NCBI GenBank assembly: GCA_009692275.1
Contig: SHZL01000015.1
Span: 1 to 19,388, forward strand
Reading direction: 5' to 3'
Source of the DNA: Lysobacterales bacterium
Lineage (GTDB): Bacteria > Pseudomonadota > Gammaproteobacteria > Xanthomonadales > SZUA-36
DNA length: 19,388 nt
The position numbers were made by a program, and so were the translations under genes. Positions 1 to 7,565 of the stretch are shown in pieces; the stretch's first letter is position 1, and each line of letters begins with the position of its first letter. A model generated the notes under the pieces. It had not been told where the DNA came from. It made no database searches and saw only the letters and a program-made list of their open reading frames with translations.

Positions 1-629
1 GGGCCACCGCCGTTCGCTCCATAGGCCAGGTCGGAAGGAATATAAAATATGAACGTGCTTCCTACCGGCATCAACTGGACGCCTTCGGTCCAGCCAGGAA
101 TAACCTGGTTGAGAACGAAGTTCACCGGCTCTCCACGAGCGTATGAACTATCGAACTCTTTACCGTTCAGCAAGGTTCCCTTGTAGTGGACGGTGACTTT
201 GTCGGTTGCAGTTGGCTTGGGTCCATCACCCATCTTCACGACTTTGTACTGCAAACCGCTCTCGGTGACGATCACGCCGTCCTTGTTGCGGTTTTCCAGC
301 AGGAACTTCTCGCCTGCAGCAGCGTTAGCTGCACCCGCTGTAGTTTGTTCGGCTTCCGCTGCAGCTTTGCGCTTGGCGATGAAGACTTCACGGATGGTGG
401 CAGCTTCTTCCGGGGTCAACTCAGCAGTGCCGCCGGTATAGGTGGTACGAATCGCATCGAACAGGGAATCGAGATCAATCTCGGAACCCTGTGTCTTCAG
501 AGATGCCCCAATGTCCATGCCGATTATATAACCCAATTTCTGGGGTTCTGTTTGCGGCTTGGCCGCGAACGCTGACACGCTGATCAGCGATGCTGCCGCC
601 ATCAGGCCCAAAACAAGAACTCTGCTCAT
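1..629 (-). CDS. Mip-like FKBP-type peptidyl-prolyl cis-trans isomerase, 3' end cut by window edge
   Basis: Translating the minus strand from the ATG at 629 gives 209 residues without a stop before the window edge, so the C-terminus is missing. Residues 1-22 form a signal peptide (hydrophobic core, cleavage likely after AFA), which implies a periplasmic or outer-membrane location. Residues about 28-105 resemble the FKBP N-terminal dimerisation domain of Mip/FkpA proteins, with a KLGYIIGMDIG motif followed by an Ala-rich charged helix. From about residue 115 the FKBP catalytic domain is clear: VHYKGTLLNGKEFDSSY (148-163), the VIPGW motif (176-180) and the IPSDLAYG stretch (197-204). The family catalyses prolyl isomerisation and acts as a chaperone on exported proteins. 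An AGGAG ribosome binding site lies about 10 bases upstream of the ATG. The family assignment is secure; which paralogue (Mip, FkpA, FklB) is not. Confidence 0.93.
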   Translation of the reverse strand, partial: MSRVLVLGLMAAASLISVSAFAAKPQTEPQKLGYIIGMDIGASLKTQGSEIDLDSLFDAIRTTYTGGTAELTPEEAATIREVFIAKRKAAAEAEQTTAGAANAAAGEKFLLENRNKDGVIVTESGLQYKVVKMGDGPKPTATDKVTVHYKGTLLNGKEFDSSYARGEPVNFVLNQVIPGWTEGVQLMPVGSTFIFYIPSDLAYGANGGG

Positions 630-713
630 TACCTTTTGCTCCTTAAAAAAAAACAGCTGTTACCCGGGTCAATTCCAGAGCCAAAGACTGCCCGGGAAAA
701 TTTTGCAGTGCGG

Positions 714-742
714 ATTGTCCTACTATGGGCGCAGCATGGCAA
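714..742 (-). promoter_or_regulatory. Putative sigma70 promoter of the FKBP gene
   Basis: On the minus strand, TTGCCA (742-737) is separated by exactly 17 bases from GACAAT (719-714), matching the sigma70 consensus at 5/6 and 4/6 positions. It lies about 85 bases upstream of the FKBP start codon. The leader between them carries a run of T on the minus strand just before the AGGAG ribosome binding site. This is inferred from motif and spacing only. Confidence 0.45.
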
Positions 743-784
743 ATCAAATGTGGCTCTAGTTCGAAATCCGCCAGCACGTTTTGC

Positions 785-814
785 TTGACAGGTTGAATAC
801 TAGTGATGTACATT
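785..814 (+). promoter_or_regulatory. Putative sigma70 promoter of the GntR-ABC transporter operon
   Basis: A perfect -35 hexamer TTGACA (785-790) is followed after 18 bases by TACATT (809-814), which matches the -10 consensus at 4 of 6 positions. It faces the operon starting at 855. The -10 element lies inside the 18-bp palindrome at 801-818, an arrangement expected of a repressed promoter. It is divergent from the FKBP promoter, with the two -35 elements about 43 bases apart. Confidence 0.55.
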
Positions 815-818
815 ACTA
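801..818. promoter_or_regulatory. Palindromic operator, probably bound by the GntR/YtrA-type repressor
   Basis: The 18-base sequence TAGTGATGTACATTACTA equals its reverse complement at 16 of 18 positions, centred on GTAC. It overlaps the putative -10 element of the operon that encodes a YtrA-type GntR regulator. GntR-family dimers bind palindromes of this kind, and YtrA-type regulators commonly repress their own operon. The palindrome is seen directly; assigning the local regulator to it is inference. Confidence 0.55.
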
Positions 819-854
819 CAACACTAAATCAACTAATCAACGCAGGCGCAGCAC

Positions 855-1115
855 ATGTTGCAGCATCCAATGAAAATTCAAGCGCGCGTATCCGGCAGGG
901 TTGCAGCGGTCACTGCCGTGATGCTGCTGCTGACGTGCGTGACTGAATACGCGCACGATAAAACTCATCCCGGCATGAGTTCCACCGCCGAACAAGCAAT
1001 GACAGATCGTCCATTTGTTGCCACTCCTGATGCCCGCGAGATGGCGGCAGAAGAGGTTTCTGAAACCCCTTTGCGGGGCGGCAAGATCAGCCTGATGATT
1101 TTCCGGATCAACTAG
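855..1115 (+). CDS. Small putative exported or membrane-anchored protein, first gene of the GntR-ABC operon
   Basis: This is an 86-residue frame lying between the operon promoter and the regulator gene, with only 6 bases between its stop and the next ATG. A second in-frame ATG at 870 gives an 81-residue product that looks better as a signal sequence: MKIQARVSGR is followed by a hydrophobic stretch to LLLTC. The remainder is acidic and polar and ends in a short hydrophobic stretch (ISLMIFRIN). The hydrophobic segment could be a signal peptide, a lipoprotein signal (LLLTC is a poor lipobox) or a membrane anchor. No clear ribosome binding site is visible for either start. I do not recognise a family. 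Its position inside the transcript supports it being real, but it could be a chance frame in a long leader. Confidence 0.45.
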   Translation: MLQHPMKIQARVSGRVAAVTAVMLLLTCVTEYAHDKTHPGMSSTAEQAMTDRPFVATPDAREMAAEEVSETPLRGGKISLMIFRIN

Positions 1116-1121
1116 CCACTC

Positions 1122-1496
1122 ATGTCCACACGCTGGAATGATGTCGAGCCAATTTACTGGCAGCTGAAAGAGCGAACGGTCGCCATGATCCTCGATGGAA
1201 CGCTGGCTGAGGGAGATCCCCTGCCTTCGGTTCGAACCGTTGCCTCCAATTTCCAACTCAATCCGATCACCGTTTCCAAGTCCTACCAGGCCCTGGTGGA
1301 TGAAGGCCTGGTCGAGAAGCACCGCGGCTTGGGCATGTTCGTATTAGCCGGTGCACGCGCAAAGCTCATTGCTTCCGAACGGGATAAGTTCATGCGTAAA
1401 GAGTGGCCGGCAACTTTGCAGCGCATCGAACAACTGGGGCTGGACGTGAACGATTTACCCAAGAAAAATTCCAGTAAAAGGGACAAACCCGAATGA
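1122..1496 (+). CDS. GntR-family transcriptional regulator, YtrA subfamily
   Basis: The 124-residue protein has an N-terminal GntR winged helix-turn-helix. IYWQLKERTVAMILDGTL (about 11-28) is followed by the LPSVRTVASNF recognition region (about 34-44), then NPITVSKSYQALVDEGLVE and the wing GLGMFV (to about 75). The tail of about 50 residues is too short for an effector-binding domain, which is the mark of the YtrA subfamily. Those regulators usually control ABC exporter operons involved in envelope stress or antimicrobial response. The gene overlaps the downstream ATPase gene by 4 bases (ATGA), indicating translational coupling. It probably represses its own operon through the palindrome at 801-818. 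No strong ribosome binding site precedes the ATG, so translation may depend on the preceding small frame. Confidence 0.9.
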   Translation: MSTRWNDVEPIYWQLKERTVAMILDGTLAEGDPLPSVRTVASNFQLNPITVSKSYQALVDEGLVEKHRGLGMFVLAGARAKLIASERDKFMRKEWPATLQRIEQLGLDVNDLPKKNSSKRDKPE

Positions 1497-2350
1497 ATCC
1501 GATTATTTCAGCACGGGGGCTAAGCAAGCGATATGGCCGAACGCTGGCTGTTGACCATATTGACCTGGAAATTCCCGCCGGCCGCATTGTTGGCCTGATC
1601 GGGCCCAACGGCGCAGGCAAGACAACAGTCATGAAAGCCATACTGGGCTTGACTACTTTTGAAGGTGAGCTGGAAGTTTTAGGCCTGAACCCGGCCGCCC
1701 GTCGTGCGCAGTTGATGCAAAACGTCTGCTTCATTGCGGATGTTGCGGTGTTACCGCGCTGGATCAGCGTTTGGCAACTGATCGAACTCACCGGGCAGCT
1801 GCACGCCCGGTTCTGCAAAGACACTTGCCTTAAATACCTGGCCAAGACCAAGATCAGCCAGCAACACAAAGTCAGACAGCTTTCAAAGGGCATGGTCGCC
1901 CAGCTGCATCTGGCCCTGGTTATGGCCATTGACGTACAACTGCTGGTCCTGGACGAGCCCACACTTGGCCTCGATATCATCTACCGCAAACAGTTCTACT
2001 CAAGCCTGCTGAATGACTACTTTGATGACCAGAAGACCATCCTGATAACCACCCACCAGGTGGAAGAAGTGGAGCACATCCTCACCGACCTGATCTTCAT
2101 CAATAATGGCAAAGTGGCCCTGGATTGCGGCATGGACGAGGTAGAAAACAATTACGTGGAATTGATGGTCGCGCCGGCAAACGCAGCAGCAGCCAGGCAA
2201 CTCGGGCCGCTGAATGAGCGAGAGTTGTTCGGGCGGCATATCTTTTTGTATCGCGGGGTGAAGCGCGAACTGCTCGAAGAGTTGGGAGAACTCCGCACTC
2301 CCAGTGTTGCCGATCTTTTTGTTGCCACCCTGAGCGGAGACCCGTCATGA
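1493..2350 (+). CDS. ABC transporter ATP-binding protein (YtrB/BcrA-like)
   Basis: This 285-residue nucleotide-binding subunit shows Walker A GPNGAGKT (37-44), a signature motif LSKGM (130-134, replacing the canonical LSGGQ), Walker B LLVLDEP (150-156), the D-loop TLGLD and an H-loop histidine in ITTHQVEEVE. The usual Q-loop glutamine is not evident: the region reads FIADVAVLP (80-88), as in several BcrA/YtrB-type ATPases. The C-terminal part from about residue 215 is a short variable domain. It should energise the permease encoded by the next gene, which it overlaps by 4 bases. ATPases paired with YtrA-type repressors usually serve export or envelope-stress transporters; the substrate cannot be read from sequence. 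Confidence 0.93.
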   Translation: MNPIISARGLSKRYGRTLAVDHIDLEIPAGRIVGLIGPNGAGKTTVMKAILGLTTFEGELEVLGLNPAARRAQLMQNVCFIADVAVLPRWISVWQLIELTGQLHARFCKDTCLKYLAKTKISQQHKVRQLSKGMVAQLHLALVMAIDVQLLVLDEPTLGLDIIYRKQFYSSLLNDYFDDQKTILITTHQVEEVEHILTDLIFINNGKVALDCGMDEVENNYVELMVAPANAAAARQLGPLNERELFGRHIFLYRGVKRELLEELGELRTPSVADLFVATLSGDPS

Positions 2351-3294
2351 AGCGGTTGCTGGCCCTGCTGCGCAGGGAGTTCTGGGAAAACAAGGGCGCG
2401 TTCCGCACTACCCCATTGGCGGTCGGCGGTGTCTGTATCGCACTGCTGCTGATGGCCATCTTCACTACGGCCCACATTGACAACGAGCTGTACACGTTCA
2501 GGGAAGCGATGCGCTTGCTGGCACAACAACCTGTCGAATTCAGGGCTGAACACCTGTACCAGGCGATGATCAGCATTTCGGTGATTTTTAGCGTGGTGCT
2601 TTCGTTTGTCGTGTTCTTTTACCTGCTGGGTGCTTTGTACGATGACCGCAAGGATCGCAGCATCCTGTTCTGGAAATCCATGCCGGCTTCCGATGTGCAG
2701 ACTGTTGCTTCAAAGCTGCTGGCAGCCATGGTGCTGGTGCCCTTGATTTTTTGGGTTGTATTTGTCATCACCCAGGTTCTCATGCTCATAACGGCATCCA
2801 TCATGGTGTTATCGGTCGGGGGAAACCCCTGGACGCTATTTATCAGCGTGCTCAATCCGCTAAAGCCCTGGTTCCTCGTGTTGTGCAGCTATCTTGCCGC
2901 ATCGATCTGGTTTCTGCCGCTCTACGGATGGTTGTTGTTTGTATCCGCATTCGCGCCAAGAATTCCATTGCTATTCGCGCTGGTCCCACCTGTTGTGATC
3001 GCGTTCCTGCAAATATGGATCGATTTCCTGCGCACATTTACTTTCAACAACAGCCTGTTTGGCATCATCGGTGAGTGGGTGGCGAATAGCCCGGTGATCA
3101 TTTCCATACAAATTCAGGGCGGACAGGAAACACTGGCGCTGGGCATACCGTATACATCCAGTTTTGATCATGCCCTGACCATTGGCAACATCCTGGATCG
3201 CCTCTTTTCCCTGCAGATGGCGGGAGGGCTGGCAGTAGCGGCAGTGTTCCTTGCCGGGGCAGTCTGGCTGCGCCGCCGGGCCACAGACAGCTGA
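2347..3294 (+). CDS. ABC-2-like transporter permease
   Basis: The 315-residue membrane protein has about six hydrophobic segments: roughly residues 23-41, 75-97, 120-145, 172-200, 207-230 and 288-308. Between segments 2 and 3 lies a conserved cytosolic motif, LYDDRKDRSILFWKSMP, seen in ABC-2-type permeases that accompany YtrA-regulated ATPases. A large loop lies between segments 5 and 6. The start overlaps the ATPase stop codon (ATGA), so ATPase and permease are probably made in step as one complex in the inner membrane. The protein ends one base before the fumC stop on the other strand. The transported substrate is unknown. Confidence 0.88.
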   Translation: MKRLLALLRREFWENKGAFRTTPLAVGGVCIALLLMAIFTTAHIDNELYTFREAMRLLAQQPVEFRAEHLYQAMISISVIFSVVLSFVVFFYLLGALYDDRKDRSILFWKSMPASDVQTVASKLLAAMVLVPLIFWVVFVITQVLMLITASIMVLSVGGNPWTLFISVLNPLKPWFLVLCSYLAASIWFLPLYGWLLFVSAFAPRIPLLFALVPPVVIAFLQIWIDFLRTFTFNNSLFGIIGEWVANSPVIISIQIQGGQETLALGIPYTSSFDHALTIGNILDRLFSLQMAGGLAVAAVFLAGAVWLRRRATDS

Positions 3295-3295
3295 T

Positions 3296-4687
3296 TTATT
3301 TTGAACCCTTGATCCCGCCTTTGGTGATTTCCAGGGGATCCAGCAAACGATCCAGCTGTTTGGCTGACAACTTGGTCATTTCCAAGGCCACTTCCTTAAT
3401 GGGCCGGCCCTGCTTGTAGGCCTTTTTGGCTATGGCAGCCCCCAGTTCATAGCCAATCACCGGGTTGAGCGCCGTAACCAGGATGGGATTGCATGCCAAT
3501 GCGGCCTGGATGTTGTCCTTGCGCACCGTGAACCCGGCGATGGCTGAATCCGCCAGCAAGCGGCTTGCATTGGACAGGATTTTCAGGCTCTGTAACAGGT
3601 TAAGAGCAACCACCGGTAACATGACATTCAGCTGAAACAGGCCTGACTGCCCGGCAATCGTAATCGTTGCATCATTGCCGATGACCTGGGCGCACACCAT
3701 GCAAACCGCCTCCGGAATTACCGGGTTCACTTTGCCCGGCATAATGGAAGAACCCGGCTGTAACGCGGGCAGTTCGATCTCGCCGAAACCAGCCAGGGGC
3801 CCGGAGTTCATCAGTCTCAGGTCATTGGAAATTTTCATCAGTGAACAGGCCAGTGTCTTCAGCTGGCCGGATAGCTCTACTGCCGCGTCCTGCGAGCTGA
3901 TGCCTTCAAAATAGTTGTCCGAAGAAACGAACCTTACCCCTGTCATTTCGGTCAGCACCGCGGCTACCCGCGGTCCAAACTCCTCGTGCGCGTTAATGCC
4001 CGTGCCGACAGCAGTGCCGCCCTGGGGCAATTTACGCATGCGCCTCAAGGCGCTTTTGATGCGCCGGATATTGGAACGAATCTGCGCAGCCCAGCAGCCC
4101 AACTCTTGCGAGAACGTTACCGGCATGGCATCCATCAGGTGCGTGCGGCCGGTTTTGGCTACGCCGGTAAGCTCTTCGGACTTGATATCCAGGGCTTCCG
4201 CGAGGTGTCTGAGGGCTGGTATCAATTCAGTGCTGGCCAGCAAGCAGGCACTCACCTGGATAGCGGTTGGAATCACATCGTTGGAACTCTGCCCCATATT
4301 CACGTGATCGTTGGGATGAATGCCTAACTTGCTCTCAGCATTGGCGAGGTGTGCAATGACTTCATTCGCGTTCATATTGGAACTGGTGGCGGAACCCGTC
4401 TGGAATACATCAATCGGGAATTGGTCATCGACGTCTCCACTGACCACCCGCAGCGCAGCCTGCTCGATACCAAGGGCGCGGTTTGCATCAAGCAGCCCCA
4501 TTTCGCGGTTTACCCGTGCAGCGGCGGCCTTTATCAGGCCAAGCGCCCGAATGAAGTCCTTGGGCAAGGTCAAACCACTGACTGGAAAGTTCTGCACCGC
4601 ACGCTGGGTCTGGGCACCCCACAACGCGGACGCGGGTACCTTGAGCTCCCCCATGCTGTCACTTTCGATTCTGAATTCCTGTGCCAT
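3296..4687 (-). CDS. fumC: Class II fumarate hydratase
   Basis: The 463-residue enzyme interconverts fumarate and (S)-malate in the TCA cycle, as a cytosolic homotetramer without an iron-sulfur cluster. Visible motifs are GSATSSNMNANEV (98-110), the GQSSNDVIPT stretch (132-141), GRTHLMDAMPVT with the catalytic-region His183, and the superfamily signature GSSIMPGKVNP (312-322), whose serine is the expected catalytic base. The length matches the family (about 460-467). A GGGAG ribosome binding site lies about 7 bases upstream of the ATG. The N-terminus matches the usual R.E.DSMGE.KVP pattern, which supports this start. The gene is convergent with the ABC permease gene (1 base apart) and divergent from purB. 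Confidence 0.97.
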   Translation of the reverse strand: MAQEFRIESDSMGELKVPASALWGAQTQRAVQNFPVSGLTLPKDFIRALGLIKAAAARVNREMGLLDANRALGIEQAALRVVSGDVDDQFPIDVFQTGSATSSNMNANEVIAHLANAESKLGIHPNDHVNMGQSSNDVIPTAIQVSACLLASTELIPALRHLAEALDIKSEELTGVAKTGRTHLMDAMPVTFSQELGCWAAQIRSNIRRIKSALRRMRKLPQGGTAVGTGINAHEEFGPRVAAVLTEMTGVRFVSSDNYFEGISSQDAAVELSGQLKTLACSLMKISNDLRLMNSGPLAGFGEIELPALQPGSSIMPGKVNPVIPEAVCMVCAQVIGNDATITIAGQSGLFQLNVMLPVVALNLLQSLKILSNASRLLADSAIAGFTVRKDNIQAALACNPILVTALNPVIGYELGAAIAKKAYKQGRPIKEVALEMTKLSAKQLDRLLDPLEITKGGIKGSK

Positions 4688-4727
4688 TGCCTGCTCCCTG
4701 ATTTATTGCTGCGTAAAAACATGCCTT

Positions 4728-4733
4728 ATTGTA
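4728..4733 (-). promoter_or_regulatory. Candidate -10 element for fumC
   Basis: On the minus strand TACAAT (4733-4728) matches the -10 consensus at 5 of 6 positions and lies 40 bases upstream of the fumC ATG. No good -35 hexamer is found at 16-18 bases, so an activator would be needed if this is the real promoter. Confidence 0.3.
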
Positions 4734-4857
4734 CGGGTGCAGGCAATGCGAAGTAAGCCGGTTTCGTACATTCCCGCCTGCGTTCCCGATGGCATTGCCG
4801 GTGCACTCCCGGCGGACTGACCCGCAGGTTGCGGTATTCATGGCCTGCAGGCGCTAG

Positions 4858-4863
4858 TAGAAT
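4858..4863 (+). promoter_or_regulatory. Candidate -10 element for purB-roxA
   Basis: TAGAAT (4858-4863) matches the -10 consensus at 5 of 6 positions and lies 53 bases upstream of the purB ATG. The best -35 at 17 bases, TATTCA (4835-4840), is weak. Just upstream are two small inverted repeats, CCGCA-GGT-TGCGG (4822-4834) and the 10-bp palindrome GCCTGCAGGC (4843-4852). Either could be a regulator site; I do not recognise one. Confidence 0.3.
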
Positions 4864-4916
4864 ACAAGGCTGGTTACCCGTTTTCATGCTATGCCCACAG
4901 GAACCCCGAAACCGTG

Positions 4917-6293
4917 ATGGACCTGACAGAGATCACCGCACTTTCACCGGTTGATGGTCGCTATGCGTCCAGGACCTCTGCCCTCAGGCCGTTCTGTAGC
5001 GAACACGGATTGATCCACCGGCGCATCATCGTCGAACTGCGCTGGTTCCAGACCCTCTGTTCCACGCCCGGCATTGCTGCGCTTGCGCCGCTGGATGAAG
5101 CGGCGAACGCATTCATCGACAGCCTTGTTGAAAACTTCGGCCCCGAGCATTCGCGGCAGATAAAGGCCATAGAGTCCACTACCAACCACGATGTCAAAGC
5201 GGTGGAATATTACCTGAAACAACGTTTCACGGAACTGCCACAACTGGCCGCGCAAAGCGAGTTTCTGCATTTTGCATGCACATCCGAGGACATCAACAAC
5301 CTGGCATACGCTTTGATGTTGCAGGATGTATACCGCGATCTGCTGATGCCTGAATTGAAACAAATAAGCTTGCGACTGGCGCAGCTGGCACATGGCAGCG
5401 CCGATCAGCCCATGCTGTCGCGTACGCATGGCCAGCCCGCATCGCCCACCACCCTGGGCAAGGAAGTGGCCAACAGCCAGCAGCGCCTTGCCCGCCAGAT
5501 CAAACATCTCGAAGCTCAGGAATTTCTTGGCAAGATGAATGGGGCAGTAGGAAATTTCAATGCCCATTTCGTCGCCTATCCTGAACTCGATTGGCCAGCC
5601 CTTTCACAGCAATTTGTCACTTCCCTTGGGTTGCAATGGAATCCCTACACGACGCAGATTGAACCCCATGACTGGATGGCAGAGCTCTTTCACACGCAAA
5701 GCCGGGTCAATACCATCCTGATTGATTATTGCCGCGATACCTGGGGCTATATTTCCATCGGCTACTTCCGGCAGAAATCGGTTGCCGGCGAGGTCGGTTC
5801 ATCCACCATGCCGCACAAGATCAATCCTATCGATTTCGAGAACGCCGAGGGTAATTTCGGACTGGCCAGCGCCCTGCTCCAGCACCTGGCGGAGAAGCTG
5901 CCGATTTCCCGCTGGCAGCGTGACCTGAGCGATTCCACGGTGTTGCGCTCTATCGGCACTGCGTTTGGCCATATTGTGGTTGCGCTTGCAGCGCTGAACC
6001 GCGGCCTGGGAAAGATTGAAGTTGCACCCGCGCGCATGCAGCAGGACCTGGATGATAACTGGGAAGTCCTGGCGGAACCGATTCAAACAGTAATGCGACG
6101 CTTCGGGTTGGAGCAACCATATGAACAGCTCAAGGCATTGACCCGGGGGCAGCGCATCAGCCGCGAAATGCTCGCTACCTTCATCTGGGGACTGAAAATT
6201 CCCGAAGCCACGCGCAAACAATTACTGGCGCTGACTCCATCCTCATACACGGGCAATGCTGCAACCATGGCGCGCGACTGTAGCGCGGAATGA
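4917..6293 (+). CDS. purB: Adenylosuccinate lyase
   Basis: The 458-residue enzyme carries out two fumarate-releasing steps of purine synthesis: SAICAR to AICAR, and adenylosuccinate to AMP. The N-terminus MDLTEITALSPVDGRY is typical of the proteobacterial PurB. Motifs seen, numbered from the ATG at 4917, are TSEDINN (122-128), SRTHGQPASPTTLGKE (168-183, with the catalytic-region His171) and the signature GSSTMPHKINP (294-304). The frame is also open to a GTG at 4914, one codon earlier. I chose the ATG because it matches family N-termini, although AGGAA (4899-4903) is spaced somewhat better for the GTG. It overlaps the downstream oxygenase gene by 4 bases. Both PurB and the neighbouring FumC handle fumarate, but the genes are divergent and not in one operon. 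Confidence 0.97.
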   Translation: MDLTEITALSPVDGRYASRTSALRPFCSEHGLIHRRIIVELRWFQTLCSTPGIAALAPLDEAANAFIDSLVENFGPEHSRQIKAIESTTNHDVKAVEYYLKQRFTELPQLAAQSEFLHFACTSEDINNLAYALMLQDVYRDLLMPELKQISLRLAQLAHGSADQPMLSRTHGQPASPTTLGKEVANSQQRLARQIKHLEAQEFLGKMNGAVGNFNAHFVAYPELDWPALSQQFVTSLGLQWNPYTTQIEPHDWMAELFHTQSRVNTILIDYCRDTWGYISIGYFRQKSVAGEVGSSTMPHKINPIDFENAEGNFGLASALLQHLAEKLPISRWQRDLSDSTVLRSIGTAFGHIVVALAALNRGLGKIEVAPARMQQDLDDNWEVLAEPIQTVMRRFGLEQPYEQLKALTRGQRISREMLATFIWGLKIPEATRKQLLALTPSSYTGNAATMARDCSAE

Positions 6294-7432
6294 ACCTGCC
6301 CCTGGGCGAACTCGACGTCCAGGTTTTTCTGCGCGAGTACTGGCAGCAGAAACCCTGTGTCATCAAGCAGGCCTTTCCCGGTTTTGCTCCAGAACTTGAT
6401 GCCAACGATGTAGCCGGGCTGGCATGCGATGAATTGGCGGAATCTCGCCTCATCAGCGGTACCTTCGACAAGAAAAACTGGGTGCAGCGGCACGGGCCCT
6501 TCAGCGCAAAAGAGTTGCGCCGCCTGCCGGACCAGGACTGGACCTTGTTGGTCCAGGACGTGGATAAGCACTATCCCCCGCTGCGAAAATTGCTTGCGCA
6601 GTTTCGCTTCATCCCCACGTGGCGCCTGGATGACCTGATGATTAGCGTCGCCGTAACCGGTGGTTCAGTGGGCCCGCACTTTGACCAGTACGATGTTTTC
6701 CTGCTGCAGGCATCGGGTCACAGGCGTTGGCAGATTGCCTCGAAATTCAACCCTGCCCTGCTGGCGGACTGCGAACTGAATGTGCTCGAGGCATTCGAGC
6801 CAGAACAGGAATGGGATCTTGGCCCCGGCGACATGCTTTACCTGCCGCCCGGGGTAGCCCACCACGGCGTGGCGCTTGAGCCTGGCATGACCTGGTCCAT
6901 TGGTATGCGCGCACCCAGCCAGGCCGACTTGCTGCTGGCGCTGGGTGAGTGGTTGGCGGAGAACCATGACGAAGGAGCCCGCTACCGGGACACTGCGCTG
7001 GATGGTTCACCACGGGCCGGTGAGATAGCCACTGCGGCTTTGCGGAGCCTGCGTCAATTAATGGCTGCTCCAATGGAAGCGAGCACTGCCTTGAACGGCT
7101 TTCTGGCCCGTTTCCTTACCCGCTATCGACTGGCCCACCACCCTGCGCCAGCAGAAGACATGGTCGATGAACATGACCTTTCCTCTGCGCTGACGGAAGG
7201 CTCCAGCGTGCAAAAGAATCCGTGGACGCGCCTGGCCTGGATCGAGGAAAGCGGCGGCGCACGCCTGTTTGCGGCAGGTGAGGAATATGCCTGCAGCACA
7301 GCTGCGGCGATACTGCTGTGCACCTCTCCGCTGGAAATCACCGGGAAAAACAGCCTTTCACCTGACCAGCTTCGTTTGCTCTGCCAGTTGATCAATGCAG
7401 GGCATCTTTACCTTCAGGACCCGGACTCTTAG
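6290..7432 (+). CDS. roxA: Cupin/JmjC-type 2-oxoglutarate oxygenase, RoxA/YcfD-like ribosomal protein uL16 arginine hydroxylase
   Basis: The 380-residue protein is close in length to E. coli YcfD/RoxA (373), which hydroxylates an arginine of ribosomal protein uL16 using Fe(II), oxygen and 2-oxoglutarate. The N-terminal FLREYWQQKPCVIKQAF (about 13-29) is typical of this family. The iron facial triad is visible: HFD (His130, Asp132) in VGPHFDQYDVFLLQ, and the distal His191 in LPPGVAHHG. The HRRWQI strand (144-149) completes the jelly-roll core, and a helical and winged-helix C-terminal half follows. The ATG overlaps the purB stop (ATGA), so translation is coupled. In E. coli roxA also lies near purB (purB-phoPQ-roxA), which supports the assignment. 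The exact substrate is inferred from family. Confidence 0.88.
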   Translation: MNLPLGELDVQVFLREYWQQKPCVIKQAFPGFAPELDANDVAGLACDELAESRLISGTFDKKNWVQRHGPFSAKELRRLPDQDWTLLVQDVDKHYPPLRKLLAQFRFIPTWRLDDLMISVAVTGGSVGPHFDQYDVFLLQASGHRRWQIASKFNPALLADCELNVLEAFEPEQEWDLGPGDMLYLPPGVAHHGVALEPGMTWSIGMRAPSQADLLLALGEWLAENHDEGARYRDTALDGSPRAGEIATAALRSLRQLMAAPMEASTALNGFLARFLTRYRLAHHPAPAEDMVDEHDLSSALTEGSSVQKNPWTRLAWIEESGGARLFAAGEEYACSTAAAILLCTSPLEITGKNSLSPDQLRLLCQLINAGHLYLQDPDS

Positions 7433-7508
7433 CGGTCGCAGGTTAGTTCAGAGATACATCACTGGCAATAGCCGGAAACCTGCTTTCACTCATGACCCTG
7501 CTTCCAGT

Positions 7509-7514
7509 TATAAT
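7509..7514 (+). promoter_or_regulatory. Putative -10 element of the sucAB-lpd operon
   Basis: A perfect TATAAT (7509-7514) lies 51 bases upstream of the sucA GTG. The best -35 candidate is TTTCAC (7484-7489) at a long 19-base spacing, so the promoter may be weak or regulated. The 133-base gap after the preceding stop also argues for a new transcription start here. Confidence 0.45.
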
Positions 7515-7565
7515 TGTGGATTACGCAAATCGCCTCCAGTTATACCCTGAGGATCCTTAAAAACA

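Noticed and set aside
4320..4820. A 166-codon plus-strand frame running from inside fumC into the fumC-purB spacer
   Set aside because: Most of it is antisense to fumC, it has no ribosome binding site or motif, and the spacer part shows no coding character.
7438..7483. Inverted repeat GCAGGTT / AACCTGC after the roxA-type gene, considered as a terminator
   Set aside because: The loop is 32 bases and only a short, broken T-run follows, so it is not a convincing intrinsic terminator. The TATAAT at 7509 better explains the spacer.
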